A stretch of DNA of 64,000 bases, from the NCBI RefSeq assembly GCF_019468565.1, contig NZ_CP080521.1, positions 4,526,001 through 4,590,000 on the forward strand, given 5' to 3'. Below, piece after piece: positions 18,031-26,976 of the stretch (the first letter of the stretch is position 1; each line of letters opens with the position of its first letter). The notes under the pieces were generated by a model that had not been told where the DNA came from, made no database searches, and saw only the letters and a list, made by a program, of their open reading frames with translations. Source of the DNA: Pseudonocardia sp. DSM 110487 (GTDB lineage: Bacteria; Actinomycetota; Actinomycetes; Mycobacteriales; Pseudonocardiaceae). Position numbers and translations under genes: made by a program.

Positions 18031-18969
18031 TCAGATCGACTTGAGCACCCGGACGCGGTCGGCGATGGCGCGGCGGGCGACGTCGGAGTCGGAGGCGATG
18101 GAGTCGAACTCGTGTGGGGCGCCGGGGTGCAGGTGGTACTCCACGGGCACGCCGGCGCGGCTGAGTTTGGTCGCGTAGGCGGTGTCCTCGTCGCGGAAGA
18201 CGTCGAGCTGGCCGACCTCGATGTAGGCCGGCGGCAGGCCGGAGGCGTCCTCGAGGCGGGCCGGGGCTGCGGTGGCCGGGACATCGGGGCCGCCGGCGGC
18301 TTCACCGAGCAGCGCCGGCCATGCGGTGCGGCTGTCGTCATAGGACCAGAACACGAATGGCTCGATGTGGGGGTCGGGGGTGGTGGTGCGGTCGTCGAGC
18401 ATCGGCATGAGCAGGATCTGCTTGGCGATCTCGGGGCCGCCGCGTTCGCGGGTCAGGATCGCGAGGGCCGCCGCCATGCCGCCCCCGGCGCTGTCGCCCA
18501 TGACGCCTATCCGCTCGGGGTCGACGCCCAGCTCGGAGGCGTGCTCGTGCAGCCAGCGCAGCGCGGTGTAGGCGTCCTCGAGCGGGGTCGGGTAGGGGTG
18601 TTCGGGCGCGCGACGGTACTCGACCGACAGCATCGGCACGCCGCTGGCGGACACGTAGCGGGCGACCGGCCCGTCGAACAGGTCGATGTGGCCGAAGATG
18701 TAACCGCCGCCGTGGAAGAACAGCACGGCCGAGCCCGGTGTCGCGCCATCCTTGGTGTACCAGCGCATCTGGACCTGCGCGCCGTCGTCGGCTGTCGCGT
18801 GGTGGTCGGTGGTCTTGACGTCACCGGGAATGGGCTGGGCCGCGCCCGCGGCGCCGATGATGGGCTCCCAGATGGCGCGACGAGCGGCGACATCGCCTAC
18901 CGGCGGCGGGGTGAAGCCCGCCATCGGGGCCAGCGCCGCGGCGATCTCGGGGTCGAAGGCGAAGGACAT
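18031..18969 (-). CDS. Alpha/beta hydrolase, hormone-sensitive-lipase family esterase
   Basis: 312-aa esterase. HGGGYIFGH is the HSL-type oxyanion motif, GDSAGGG holds the catalytic serine, DVFRDED contains the acid and HPGAPHEF the histidine. It hydrolyses short acyl esters in relatives. No signal peptide. It lies 44 bases downstream of the quinone-oxidoreductase gene on the same strand and is probably controlled with it by the adjacent TetR protein. Confidence 0.9.
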   Translation of the reverse strand: MSFAFDPEIAAALAPMAGFTPPPVGDVAARRAIWEPIIGAAGAAQPIPGDVKTTDHHATADDGAQVQMRWYTKDGATPGSAVLFFHGGGYIFGHIDLFDGPVARYVSASGVPMLSVEYRRAPEHPYPTPLEDAYTALRWLHEHASELGVDPERIGVMGDSAGGGMAAALAILTRERGGPEIAKQILLMPMLDDRTTTPDPHIEPFVFWSYDDSRTAWPALLGEAAGGPDVPATAAPARLEDASGLPPAYIEVGQLDVFRDEDTAYATKLSRAGVPVEYHLHPGAPHEFDSIASDSDVARRAIADRVRVLKSI

Positions 18970-19013
18970 GACAGCTCCTCTCGAGTGTTGTCCGTCGCTT
19001 GCTTGACGGTGGG

Positions 19014-19958
19014 TCAGGCCGAGGGCGGGAGGACGACGACCTTGCCCGCCAGAGTCCCTGCAGCCGCCCGGGCGTGGACCGAGCCCAGGTCTGCCAGCGG
19101 GACACGCTCGGCGACGTCGACGGTCAGCTCGCCGCGGTCCACGCGCGCCACGAGTTCCGACAGTTGCGTGGCGTCGCTGCGGACGAAGAGGTCGATGGCT
19201 CGCACGCCGCGTTCCTCGTCGGCCGGGGCGGGCATCCAGACGGTGGTGCTGACCACGACGCCGCCGTTGCGGACCAGGGCGGCCAGCGCCGTGAACTGGG
19301 CGGGGTCGATCGGCGCGAGGTTGAGCAGGACGTCGACCGGCTCGGTGACCGCGGTGGTCACCTCGGTGGTGGTGTGGTCGATGACCTCATCGGCACCCGC
19401 CGCCTTGACGTGCTCGCTGCTGCGGGGGCTGCCGGTGGCGATCACATAGGTGCCGGCTGCCTTGGCCAGCTGTACCGCGTAGCCGCCCACGGCACCGCCG
19501 GCGCCGCTGATCAGGAGGCGCTGCCCGGGCTTCAGCTCGGCATGGTCGAAGAGGGCCTGCCACGCGGTGAGGCCGACCAGGGGCAGCGCGGCCGCGTCGG
19601 CGAGCGGGATGAGTGTCGGAGCCGGCGCCAGGCTCTCGGCGGGGGCGATGACGTACTCCGCGGAGGCGCCGTCGACGACGAAGGGGAGGAAGCCGACCAC
19701 CTCGTCACCGACCGCGAGGCCGCTCACGCCCTCGCCCAGTGCGTCGATCGTTCCCGCGACGTCCAGGCCGGGGACGTGCGGCAGGGTCAAGGGCATCGGG
19801 CCCTGCATCAAACCCGCACGGATGTTGCCGTCGACGCCGTTGAACGTCGTCGCGGCCACGCGCACCCGCACCTGCCCGGCGCCGGCGATGGGCTCATCGA
19901 CGTCCTCATAACGCAGGACGTCGGGGTCGCCGTACTCGTGGAAACGAACTGCCTTCAT
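19014..19958 (-). CDS. NADPH:quinone oxidoreductase (zeta-crystallin-type MDR)
   Basis: 314-aa zinc-free medium-chain reductase. The N-terminal MKAVRFHEYGDPDVLRYEDV is diagnostic, and the cofactor loop is ISGAGGAVGGYAVQLAK. The structural/catalytic zinc ligands of alcohol dehydrogenases are absent, as expected for QORs. It should reduce quinones or enones with NADPH. The ATG at 19958 is chosen because family similarity begins there; upstream sequence in the same frame is the promoter. It diverges from a TetR gene across a perfect palindrome. Confidence 0.9.
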   Translation of the reverse strand: MKAVRFHEYGDPDVLRYEDVDEPIAGAGQVRVRVAATTFNGVDGNIRAGLMQGPMPLTLPHVPGLDVAGTIDALGEGVSGLAVGDEVVGFLPFVVDGASAEYVIAPAESLAPAPTLIPLADAAALPLVGLTAWQALFDHAELKPGQRLLISGAGGAVGGYAVQLAKAAGTYVIATGSPRSSEHVKAAGADEVIDHTTTEVTTAVTEPVDVLLNLAPIDPAQFTALAALVRNGGVVVSTTVWMPAPADEERGVRAIDLFVRSDATQLSELVARVDRGELTVDVAERVPLADLGSVHARAAAGTLAGKVVVLPPSA

Positions 19959-19984
19959 CGCTTGTGCCTCACTCTTGTCTGTTC

Positions 19985-20000
19985 CGGACGAAATCGTCCG
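19985..20000. promoter_or_regulatory. Perfect 16-bp palindrome, candidate TetR operator
   Basis: CGGACGA-AA-TCGTCCG lies in the divergent gap between the quinone oxidoreductase (start 19958) and the TetR gene. Length, symmetry and position are typical of a TetR-family operator that controls both directions. Confidence 0.7.
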
Positions 20001-20053
20001 TTTGAACGAGGACGACCGTAGTGGGACGATCAATGGCACCGCAAGCCGCTGCG

Positions 20054-20677
20054 ATGATGGCGTGCGTGTCGCCGCCCACATCTCGTCGGACCCGCAAGGA
20101 CGCACTTCAGAACCGCGACCGGGTTCTTGATGCGGCCACCGAGCTCGTCCGGAGCGAGGGTGAGAAGGTGCCGATGGCCAAGATCGCGGAGCGGGCGGGG
20201 GTCGGGGTCGGGACGGTCTACCGCCACTTCGCCACCCGCGAGGACTTGCTGGGCGCGCTCGTCCACCGCTCCTTCGGCCTTGCGGTGGAGAACGCGGGAG
20301 CGGCCGCCGCTCACCCTGGTCCCGCCCTGGAGGGCGTACGACTGTTCTTGTTGGCCACCTTGCGCGACCGTGAGCGCTTCGTGCTGCCCTTGCACGGCGG
20401 CCCGGTGATCTTCACTCCGGCCACCCGTCAGCGCCAAGCGGACGTTCGCACCGCCCTGCGCACCCTCCTCGAGCGCGGGCAGGCCGCCGGGGAACTGCGA
20501 GCAGACCTGACCCCCGAAGACCTGATCGTGGCGGCCTCACTGCTCTCCCGACCACTGCCGGGCACCGGCGATTGGGACGCCTTGGCTCGCCGGCAGATCG
20601 ACCTGATGATCGACGGCCTCGGCCCCAGCGACTCCCGCGGACCGAACAGAGCCCGTCCTCGAAGCAGGTCCGGCTGA
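20054..20677 (+). CDS. TetR-family transcriptional repressor
   Basis: About 207 aa. The N-terminal helix-turn-helix reads PMAKIAERAGVGVGTVYRHFATREDLL, followed by a variable helical ligand-binding domain. The arrangement opposite a quinone reductase and esterase resembles repressors that respond to electrophiles or quinones. The start is uncertain: ATG 20054, ATG 20057 and GTG 20021 are all in frame and none has a clear ribosome-binding site. Confidence 0.87.
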   Translation: MMACVSPPTSRRTRKDALQNRDRVLDAATELVRSEGEKVPMAKIAERAGVGVGTVYRHFATREDLLGALVHRSFGLAVENAGAAAAHPGPALEGVRLFLLATLRDRERFVLPLHGGPVIFTPATRQRQADVRTALRTLLERGQAAGELRADLTPEDLIVAASLLSRPLPGTGDWDALARRQIDLMIDGLGPSDSRGPNRARPRSRSG

Positions 20678-20694
20678 TCTGGTTTGATCTTGGC

Positions 20695-20853
20695 CTTCTG
20701 GTACGTAGGCATGAGCTGACCGATGAACAGTGGCAGGCCATCGAGTCGTTGCTGCCGCCGTCGGGGGCCAAGGGGCGTCCCCGGCTGCTGCGCGAGCCGG
20801 CGGTCTGGACGCACTCCTCGATCGCCCAGCGCGCGCCGGCGACGCGAATCAAG
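20695..20853 (+). pseudogene. Remnant of an IS5-type transposase N-terminus
   Basis: The frame from ~20698 reads RRHELTDEQWQAIESLLPP then GAKGRPRL, the conserved N-terminus of IS5-group insertion-element transposases. After roughly 30 residues the similarity stops, and no DDE catalytic domain follows before the CutA gene at 20854. I see no inverted repeats, so this is a decayed scrap and not an intact element. Confidence 0.7.
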
Positions 20854-21198
20854 CTAGATCGCGTCGTGCTCGCGCGTCTCCGCCACGATCCACTCCAGGT
20901 ACTCGGGGTGGCCGCCGACCAGCGGTGTGGCGATCACGCACGGCACGTCGTCCGCGTGCTCGCGGTCGGCGCGGGCGACGATCTCGGGTACGAGCGACGC
21001 GCGGGTGTGCAACGCGACCCGGGCCGAGCCGTGGTCCCAGATCTTGCCGTCCCACCGGTACGTGACGCGGATCGGCGTGATGTTGTGCCCGCACGCCACG
21101 ACACGGTCCTCGACGAGTTGCCGCGTCCACTCGGCCAGCCAGTCCGCGGCTTCGGCCGTCACGACGACCTCGACGCACTCGGTGTCCTGCTCGGTCAC
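20854..21198 (-). CDS. cutA: CutA1-like protein
   Basis: 114-aa protein of the CutA1 trimer family: VEVVVTAEAADWLAEWTRQLVEDRVVACGHNITPIRVTYRW-type N-terminus, central WDGKIWDHG and C-terminal HPEYLEWIVAETRE. CutA1 proteins form very stable trimers and are linked to divalent-cation tolerance, though the molecular role is unsettled. It ends a leftward run with the histidine kinase and the split PEP-synthase-like genes; the gap to the kinase stop is 25 bases. Confidence 0.88.
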   Translation of the reverse strand: MTEQDTECVEVVVTAEAADWLAEWTRQLVEDRVVACGHNITPIRVTYRWDGKIWDHGSARVALHTRASLVPEIVARADREHADDVPCVIATPLVGGHPEYLEWIVAETREHDAI

Positions 21199-21223
21199 GC
21201 TCTCTCCCCCTTCTGGAGTTCGG

Positions 21224-22858
21224 TCACTCTCCGTGGGCCGGCAGCCTCACCAGCACCGTCGTGCCCGCGTTCGGCGGGCTGCTCACCTCGATGGCCCCGC
21301 CGATGGCCTCGACGCGGTCGCGCAGCCCCACCAGCCCCGAGCCGGGCCGGGGCGCGGCGCCGCCGACCCCGTCGTCGCGCACGGCGAGCTCGAGGACGCC
21401 CTCCCGCTGCGTGACCGCGACCCGCACCTGAGATGCGTGCGCGTGCTTCGCGGTGTTCGTGATGGTCTCGGACACCACGTAGTAGGCCGCCACCTCCACC
21501 GGCTGCGGGAAGCGGCCGTCGATCCGGAGCTCGAGCTCGACGGGGACCGCCGAGCGGCGCGCCAGCGTCCGCAGTGCGGGGCCCAGCCCGGACTCGGACA
21601 GGACCGCAGGGTGGATCCCGCGGGCCATCTCGCGGAGTTCCTCGATCACCTCGGTGAGCCCGTCGCCGGCCGCGGCGATCCGCTCCCTGAGCTCGGGCAG
21701 TTCCTCCGGCACGCTGTCCTGGGTCATGCGCAGTCCGATCCCCAGCGTGACGAGCCGCTGCTGGGCGCCGTCGTGCAGGTTTCGCTCGATGCGCCGGCGG
21801 GCCTCGTCGGCGGCGGCGACGATCCGTGCCCTCGACGCGGCGACCTCGGTCCGGCTCTGCGCGTTCCCGATCGCCATCGCGGCCAGCTCGGTGAACCGCG
21901 ACAGCCGATCGACGGTGTCCTGGGGCAGCGGATCGTGGTTCGACCAGGCGCCGACGGTGCCCCACAGGCGGCCGTCGACGACGATCGGGCAGGCCACAAC
22001 CGACCCGACACCGGTCCATCGCGTACCGGGACGGGGCACGGGAGCCGGCTCGCCGGGGTCGTAGCGAGCGGGGCGACCGGTGTGCCACACCTGCCAGATC
22101 GTGTAGCGGCGGGGCGTCTGCGTCCGGTTCTCGTGGTCTTCGAGGTCCATCCGCGTGCCGACCGGCGAGCGCCCGGCATCGTCTCCCGTCGCCGCGATCA
22201 GCAGCGCCGTGTGGTCGGGGTCGAACCGGCAGACGCCGACGTCGTCGATGCCCAGCAGCCCGCGCAGCTCCTCGGCTACGGCGGTGCAGACGTCGACCGG
22301 CGCCGCGCCCCGTGCCACCAGTACCGCCACGCGCCGCAGGGCGGCCTGCTCCTCGAGCAGCTGGGCGGCTCGGGAGCGGTCCTCGGCGTTCGCCACCGCG
22401 GTGGCGACGAGGTCGACGAAACCCGCCAGCAGCTCCTCGGTGCCGGCCGGGAGCGGGCCGGTGCGCGACCACGCCGACAACGCGCCCCATACGCGCGCCT
22501 CGACGACGATCGGGCAGGTGACGCCCGCGACGATCCCCTCGTCCCGCAGCACAGCCGCGCCCTCCCCGAGCCCCGTGAGGGCGTCGAGGTCAGGGCAGGG
22601 TCCGTGCGGCTGCCACGTGAACGTCCGCCAGCCGCTGCCCGCGAGGTAGGTCGCGGTGCCGTCGCTCCAGCGGGTCAGCATCGTCGCGTCCGGGCCGGCC
22701 AGCCGCGCGACCTCGCCGGTGACGGCCGAGAACACCTGAGGAGGCGGGGTGTTCCGCGCAACGAGCGTGGCGACGCGGCGCAGCGCGGCCTGCTCCTCGA
22801 CCGCCCGGTGGACCTCGTCCCGGGTCCCGGTATCGCGTCGGCGACCCGTACGTGGCAT
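21224..22858 (-). CDS. GAF-GAF sensor histidine kinase (HisKA_3 / NarL-type)
   Basis: 544-aa cytoplasmic sensor kinase without membrane segments. Two GAF domains (roughly 25-170 and 185-345) show an internal repeat, each starting with EEQAALRRVA-LVAR. The dimerisation/phosphoacceptor motif is RRRIERNLHDGAQQRLVTLG (H in LHDGAQQR), and the HATPase_c part shows NTAKHAHAS and DDGVGG. This class (DevS/NarX-like) normally acts on a NarL-type response regulator, but none is encoded nearby. Its position 41 bases after the split PEP-synthase-like genes suggests it reports on the same stimulus, perhaps an aromatic or redox signal. Confidence 0.9.
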   Translation of the reverse strand: MPRTGRRRDTGTRDEVHRAVEEQAALRRVATLVARNTPPPQVFSAVTGEVARLAGPDATMLTRWSDGTATYLAGSGWRTFTWQPHGPCPDLDALTGLGEGAAVLRDEGIVAGVTCPIVVEARVWGALSAWSRTGPLPAGTEELLAGFVDLVATAVANAEDRSRAAQLLEEQAALRRVAVLVARGAAPVDVCTAVAEELRGLLGIDDVGVCRFDPDHTALLIAATGDDAGRSPVGTRMDLEDHENRTQTPRRYTIWQVWHTGRPARYDPGEPAPVPRPGTRWTGVGSVVACPIVVDGRLWGTVGAWSNHDPLPQDTVDRLSRFTELAAMAIGNAQSRTEVAASRARIVAAADEARRRIERNLHDGAQQRLVTLGIGLRMTQDSVPEELPELRERIAAAGDGLTEVIEELREMARGIHPAVLSESGLGPALRTLARRSAVPVELELRIDGRFPQPVEVAAYYVVSETITNTAKHAHASQVRVAVTQREGVLELAVRDDGVGGAAPRPGSGLVGLRDRVEAIGGAIEVSSPPNAGTTVLVRLPAHGE

Positions 22859-22899
22859 TCCCCGCCCCTGCGCCTTGTCGAGGCTCCGGCGAGACGACC

Positions 22900-23958
22900 C
22901 TACCGGTGGGGGCCGGTCGCCACGCCGCCGAAGACGTGCTTGCGGGCCATCGCCACCGGGTCGTAGGCCGTGGGCGCGGGCTCGTCGGCGGCCGCGACCG
23001 TCACCGGCCGAGCCTGCACGACGCAGATCGGGTCGCCCGCGCGGCGGTGGCGGGAGACGACCCATTCGACGTCGACCGGGTGACCGAACTGCCGCTCGAT
23101 CGAGGTCACCACCCCGGTGACCGCCGCGACCTGCTCGTCGTCGAGCACCCGGCGACCGGCGAGCTCGGCCGGCATCGCGACCTCGACGACCCGGCCGCCC
23201 GTGGCGTCGTATGCCGAGAGCACGTCCTTGTGCGCGACCTCGTAGGAGAGCACCCGGCCGTCGGACTTGCCCACTTCCGCTCGGTCGGGGGTGACCCGGC
23301 CCTGCGCGACCGCCTCGCCGAAGCCCCACGACGCCTCGATGACGACCCGGTCCGATCTGCCGGTCACCGGGTGCACGGAGAATGCCACTCCGGACGAGCG
23401 GGCGGGGACCAGCTCGGTGACCCCGACCGCGACGGGCATGTCCCGGTGGCCGACGCCGCTCCGCGCCCGGTACGCCATCGCTCGCGGCGTGAACAGCGAG
23501 GCCCAGCAGGACCGCACCGCTGCGAGCACCCCGGGCCCGCCCCTGACGCCCAGGTGGGTGTCGAAGATCCCCGCGAACGACGCGGCGGTACCGTCCTCGC
23601 CCACCACGGACGACCGCACCGCCGTCGGCAGCCCGGCGTCGTGACAGCGCAGGCACAGCTCCGCGTACGCCTCGGTGATCTCCGCGGCCAGGCCACCGGG
23701 CAGCGGGGTCCGCGCGATCGCCGCCCGGATCCGCGCGGCCGCCTCTGGCCCGGTCCCGAGTTCGGCGAACGCCTCCTGGATGCGGGTGTCGAGGCCGGAC
23801 CGGGCGCGGTGCTCCCGGTAGGCGTCGGTCGTCACCGTGAACCCGCGCGGTACCAGCACTCCCAGCCGGTGCAACCGCGCGAGGCTGCCCGTCTTCGCGC
23901 CGATGTCGGCCGCCGCGGCCTCGGCATCGAGCCAGACGATCGACCCGGCCACCGTCAT
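22900..23958 (-). CDS. PEP-synthase N-terminal (ATP-grasp) domain protein, PpsB-like subunit
   Basis: 352-aa stand-alone PEP/pyruvate-binding ATP-grasp domain. It has the N-terminal glycine-rich GAKTGSLARLHRLGVLVPRGF, then AVRSSVVGEDGTAASFAGIFDT, SVHPVTGRSDRVVIEASWGFGE and a terminal VVQARPVT. In full-length PEP synthase this domain phosphorylates the swivelling histidine with ATP. Here that histidine sits on the separate upstream protein. A 40-kDa protein of this kind and a 70-kDa histidine-domain partner make up phenylphosphate synthase of Thauera. The start overlaps the upstream gene's stop (ATGA), consistent with a 1:1 complex. Confidence 0.82.
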   Translation of the reverse strand: MTVAGSIVWLDAEAAAADIGAKTGSLARLHRLGVLVPRGFTVTTDAYREHRARSGLDTRIQEAFAELGTGPEAAARIRAAIARTPLPGGLAAEITEAYAELCLRCHDAGLPTAVRSSVVGEDGTAASFAGIFDTHLGVRGGPGVLAAVRSCWASLFTPRAMAYRARSGVGHRDMPVAVGVTELVPARSSGVAFSVHPVTGRSDRVVIEASWGFGEAVAQGRVTPDRAEVGKSDGRVLSYEVAHKDVLSAYDATGGRVVEVAMPAELAGRRVLDDEQVAAVTGVVTSIERQFGHPVDVEWVVSRHRRAGDPICVVQARPVTVAAADEPAPTAYDPVAMARKHVFGGVATGPHR

Positions 23959-25688
23959 CGGGCCCGTTCCAGGATCGTGACCGTGCCACGGGTGCCGTCC
24001 ACCTCGACCTGATCACCGTCGCCGATGGCATGGGTGGCGACCCCGACCGCGGTGACCGTGGGCACCCCGTACTCGCGGCCCACGATCGCGGCGTGGGACA
24101 GCATCCCGCCGCCGTCGCAGACCGCGGCGGCGATACTGCCGAAGACCGGCGTCCAGTTCGGCGAGGTCGACTCGCACACCAGTACGTCCCCGGGGAACAG
24201 GCGGTGCAGCTCGTCGCTGCTCTGCAGAACCCGCGCGGTGCCCGTGGCCGTTCCACGGGCCGCGGCCACGCCGGACAGCACCGTCCGCCGGCCGGCATCG
24301 GGGTCCCGCATCGCCCTGATCGAGTCCGGGTTGAACCCGAAGATCTCGATGAGGATCGGGTCCTCGACGGTCTCCGGGATCGTGCCCAGCACCTTCGGCA
24401 TGGCGGCCCGCTTCGCCTTCCAGTCGTCGAAGTACTGGCGGCGGTCCCGCACCAGGCTCCGCAGGCGCCCGTCGTACGGCCGGCCGCTCGCCACCTCGAG
24501 CAGTTCCGGCCAGAACAGGTGGATGAGGTCGTCCGGGTGATCGGCACCGACGCGGCGGGCGAGCTCGTGGCACAGGAGCCGCAGCGGAAGCATCACCTTG
24601 AGGTCGATGTAGAAGTTGTGGTCGTCCTGCCACCACGGGAAGTTCGCGGCGCGGTTGGCGGCGAGGCCGCCGTCGAACACCGCCTGCTCCTCCCGCGTGA
24701 GTCCGGCGCGTGCGGCGTCCACCGCGGCCTCGCGCTCGGCGACCGCCTCTCGGGCTGCCGCCGCGAAGTCGTGGTCGCGTTCCTCCCGCAGGAACGTCTT
24801 GACCAGGCTCAACGGGATCTCGGGGTCCTCGAGCCACGACGGCGCGCCGACATCTCCTGGGGCCTCCTGCCGGTGCCCGTAGGCCTGCAGGAAGTCGTCG
24901 AAGTCCGTCAGCCACTGGCCGGCCCGGCCGCCTTGACCCGACAGCGCGGCCCGCAGGCCGCCGCGCTCGGCGCCCGCGAAGGCCTCCCGCAGGCCGGCCT
25001 TGCGTGCCTTCGCCGCGAGCGCGTGCAGCTCGCGGTCGGTCTCCATGATCTTCGTGTCCTCGCCCTGCAGGAACGTCCCGATCCGGCTCGTGTCGATGCC
25101 CAGCTCCGCGCACGTCCCGCGGAACGCGAGGAAGTTGACCAGCATCGGGTACATGACGCCGAAATGGATCTCCGCGGCCCGCTTCAGGTAGCGCCGTGCC
25201 TCGGTCATCAGCGCCGGGAACTCCGGCGGCGGCACGTGGCCGATGTCGATGCCCTCGAAGTAGCGCCACGTGGCTTCGAGCTCGTCCCGGCCGGACTCCC
25301 AGACGGCGGTGAAGTTCTGCAGGAAACGCGGGAGCGTCACGCCGAGCCGGGCGGCGCGGGCCCCGGCCTCGCGTGGATCGGACTCCGGGATCCCCGACGC
25401 GTAGAGGTGCGTGCCGGCGTACCGGACCGCGACGCCCCTGCCGGTCGGCAACGGCAGGTTCTCGGCGGCGTGCTGGGTGCCCCAGCAGTAGCCGTCGGCC
25501 GCCCAGAGCGTTGCGGCGAGCGGGGCGAGGCCGCGGGACCAGTGGAAGTCGAGGTACCAGAAGCGCTCCTCGTCGCCGGGCCGGAACGGGGAGGCCCGGT
25601 CGACGATGTACGGCGCCTCGAAGTGCTCGGGCTCGTAGCCCGGGTACCACTGGCCCGTGAACTCGTCGAGGGGCACGACCGTGGCCAT
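23955..25688 (-). CDS. PEP-utilising swivelling-histidine protein, PpsA-like subunit of a split phosphotransferase
   Basis: 577-aa protein. Its C-terminus holds the mobile PEP-utilising domain with the phosphohistidine H532 in GGMLSHAAIV, followed by EYGVPTVTAVG and a final DQVEVDGTRGTVTIL strand. The N-terminal ~430 residues (WYPGYEPEHFEAPYI-, FHWSRGLAPLA-, RYLKRAAEIHFGVMYPM-) are a substrate-binding module, unlike the pyruvate barrel of PEP synthase. This is the layout of phenylphosphate synthase subunit 1: the histidine is phosphorylated by the ATP-grasp partner and the phosphate passes to a phenol or alcohol. I did not find the third, CBS-domain subunit. ATG 25688 fits the start of similarity. 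Confidence 0.8.
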   Translation of the reverse strand: MATVVPLDEFTGQWYPGYEPEHFEAPYIVDRASPFRPGDEERFWYLDFHWSRGLAPLAATLWAADGYCWGTQHAAENLPLPTGRGVAVRYAGTHLYASGIPESDPREAGARAARLGVTLPRFLQNFTAVWESGRDELEATWRYFEGIDIGHVPPPEFPALMTEARRYLKRAAEIHFGVMYPMLVNFLAFRGTCAELGIDTSRIGTFLQGEDTKIMETDRELHALAAKARKAGLREAFAGAERGGLRAALSGQGGRAGQWLTDFDDFLQAYGHRQEAPGDVGAPSWLEDPEIPLSLVKTFLREERDHDFAAAAREAVAEREAAVDAARAGLTREEQAVFDGGLAANRAANFPWWQDDHNFYIDLKVMLPLRLLCHELARRVGADHPDDLIHLFWPELLEVASGRPYDGRLRSLVRDRRQYFDDWKAKRAAMPKVLGTIPETVEDPILIEIFGFNPDSIRAMRDPDAGRRTVLSGVAAARGTATGTARVLQSSDELHRLFPGDVLVCESTSPNWTPVFGSIAAAVCDGGGMLSHAAIVGREYGVPTVTAVGVATHAIGDGDQVEVDGTRGTVTILERAR

Positions 25689-25848
25689 GCGGCGACCGTG
25701 GCACCGCGCACACCGGGCCACAAGTCGCCTGTTCGCCGAGCGGCCGGACACGCAGTGCATCCGGACACGCGGGGCGCCCGGCGGAACCCGGCCGGGCGAA
25801 CTACCGTGGCCGTCGCGGAACGGCAGGTTCGTCCGAGAGGGAGCGGAC

Positions 25849-26976
25849 ATGGAGCAGCCGCGCACACCCGCGGTAAGCGTCGTCGCCAGCACGGAACCCG
25901 ACCCCGGCGTCCTGCACGAGTGGGACGCGCTCGTCGATCGCACGCCCGGTACCGACGTCGCCCAGCTGTCCTCGTGGGCCGGCATCCGCCGGGAGTCCGG
26001 TTTCGACCCGTTGTACGTGTTCGCGCGCGAGGACGACCGCCTCGTGGGCGGGGCGCTGGTGCTCGAGCGCCCGCTGCCGATGATCGGCCGCGTCGGCTAC
26101 GTGTCGAACGGCCCTGTCGTGTCGCCTGCCGCACCGCGTGAAGTCGTCGTGGATCGCCTCGGCACGGCGATGGACCGCCTCGCTCGCAGGCGGTTGCGCG
26201 CGCTGTTCGTGCAACCACCCGCCGAGGCTGCGGATGTGACGGCGGCGCTGCGCAGACGGGGATTCCGGCGCAGCATGTCCGGGATCGCCCCTGCTGCGTC
26301 GATCCGGGTGGACCTGCGCCGCGACATCGAGGACCTCCGCAGGGGTCTCACCAAGGCCAACCGGCGGCGCACCCGGCACTGGGCGGAGCGGGGGGTCCGC
26401 GTGCGGATGGGCTCACGGGACGACATCCCCGTCGTCGCCGACCTCGTCGCCCGCAGCGCGGAGCACCAGCACTACGAGCCCCTGTCGCCGGACTACATCC
26501 AGAACCTGCACCGGGAGTTGGACGCCGAGGAACACGCCGCCGTGTTCGTCGCCGAGATCGACGGCTCGCCTGCGGCGGCGCTCCTCTGCACGCGGTGTGG
26601 CGGGGTGGTCAAGCAGCGCCTGTCGGGGATGGAGCGGTCGGAGCGGGCGCGCAGGGACGGGGTCAGCGCGGCGGCGGTCTGGCGCGCGATGGAGTGGGCG
26701 AAGGAAAACGGCTACCACACCTACGACTTCGGTGGCATCAGCACGCGGGCCGCCGACGCCCTCCTCGACGGGGCGCCCGAGCCGTCAGCCCACCTGAAGG
26801 GAACCGAGCGGTTCAAGACGTCGTTCGGCGGCGAGGTGTTCCGCTACCCCGAGCAGGTCGAGCTCATCTCGTCCCCACCGCTGCGGCTGGCGTACGACGT
26901 CTCGCGGCGTACGCGGGCAGGCCGCCGGTTCGTCGAGATCGTCAAGCGGACGCTGCGCGGTGGGCGCGGCGGCTGA
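25849..26976 (+). CDS. FemAB-like GNAT acyltransferase
   Basis: 375-aa protein with two tandem GNAT-like halves as in the FemABX/BioF2-like group, which transfers aminoacyl groups from tRNA to peptidoglycan precursors or caps other cell-envelope molecules. Visible features are GALVLERPLPMIGRVGYVSNGP, the basic KANRRRTRHWAERGV helix and a C-terminal DFGGIST...LKGTERFKTSFGGEVFRYP, which is highly conserved in the family. ATG 25849 has GAGAGGGAG five bases upstream. It diverges from the split PEP-synthase-like operon and stands alone. Confidence 0.85.
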   Translation: MEQPRTPAVSVVASTEPDPGVLHEWDALVDRTPGTDVAQLSSWAGIRRESGFDPLYVFAREDDRLVGGALVLERPLPMIGRVGYVSNGPVVSPAAPREVVVDRLGTAMDRLARRRLRALFVQPPAEAADVTAALRRRGFRRSMSGIAPAASIRVDLRRDIEDLRRGLTKANRRRTRHWAERGVRVRMGSRDDIPVVADLVARSAEHQHYEPLSPDYIQNLHRELDAEEHAAVFVAEIDGSPAAALLCTRCGGVVKQRLSGMERSERARRDGVSAAAVWRAMEWAKENGYHTYDFGGISTRAADALLDGAPEPSAHLKGTERFKTSFGGEVFRYPEQVELISSPPLRLAYDVSRRTRAGRRFVEIVKRTLRGGRGG

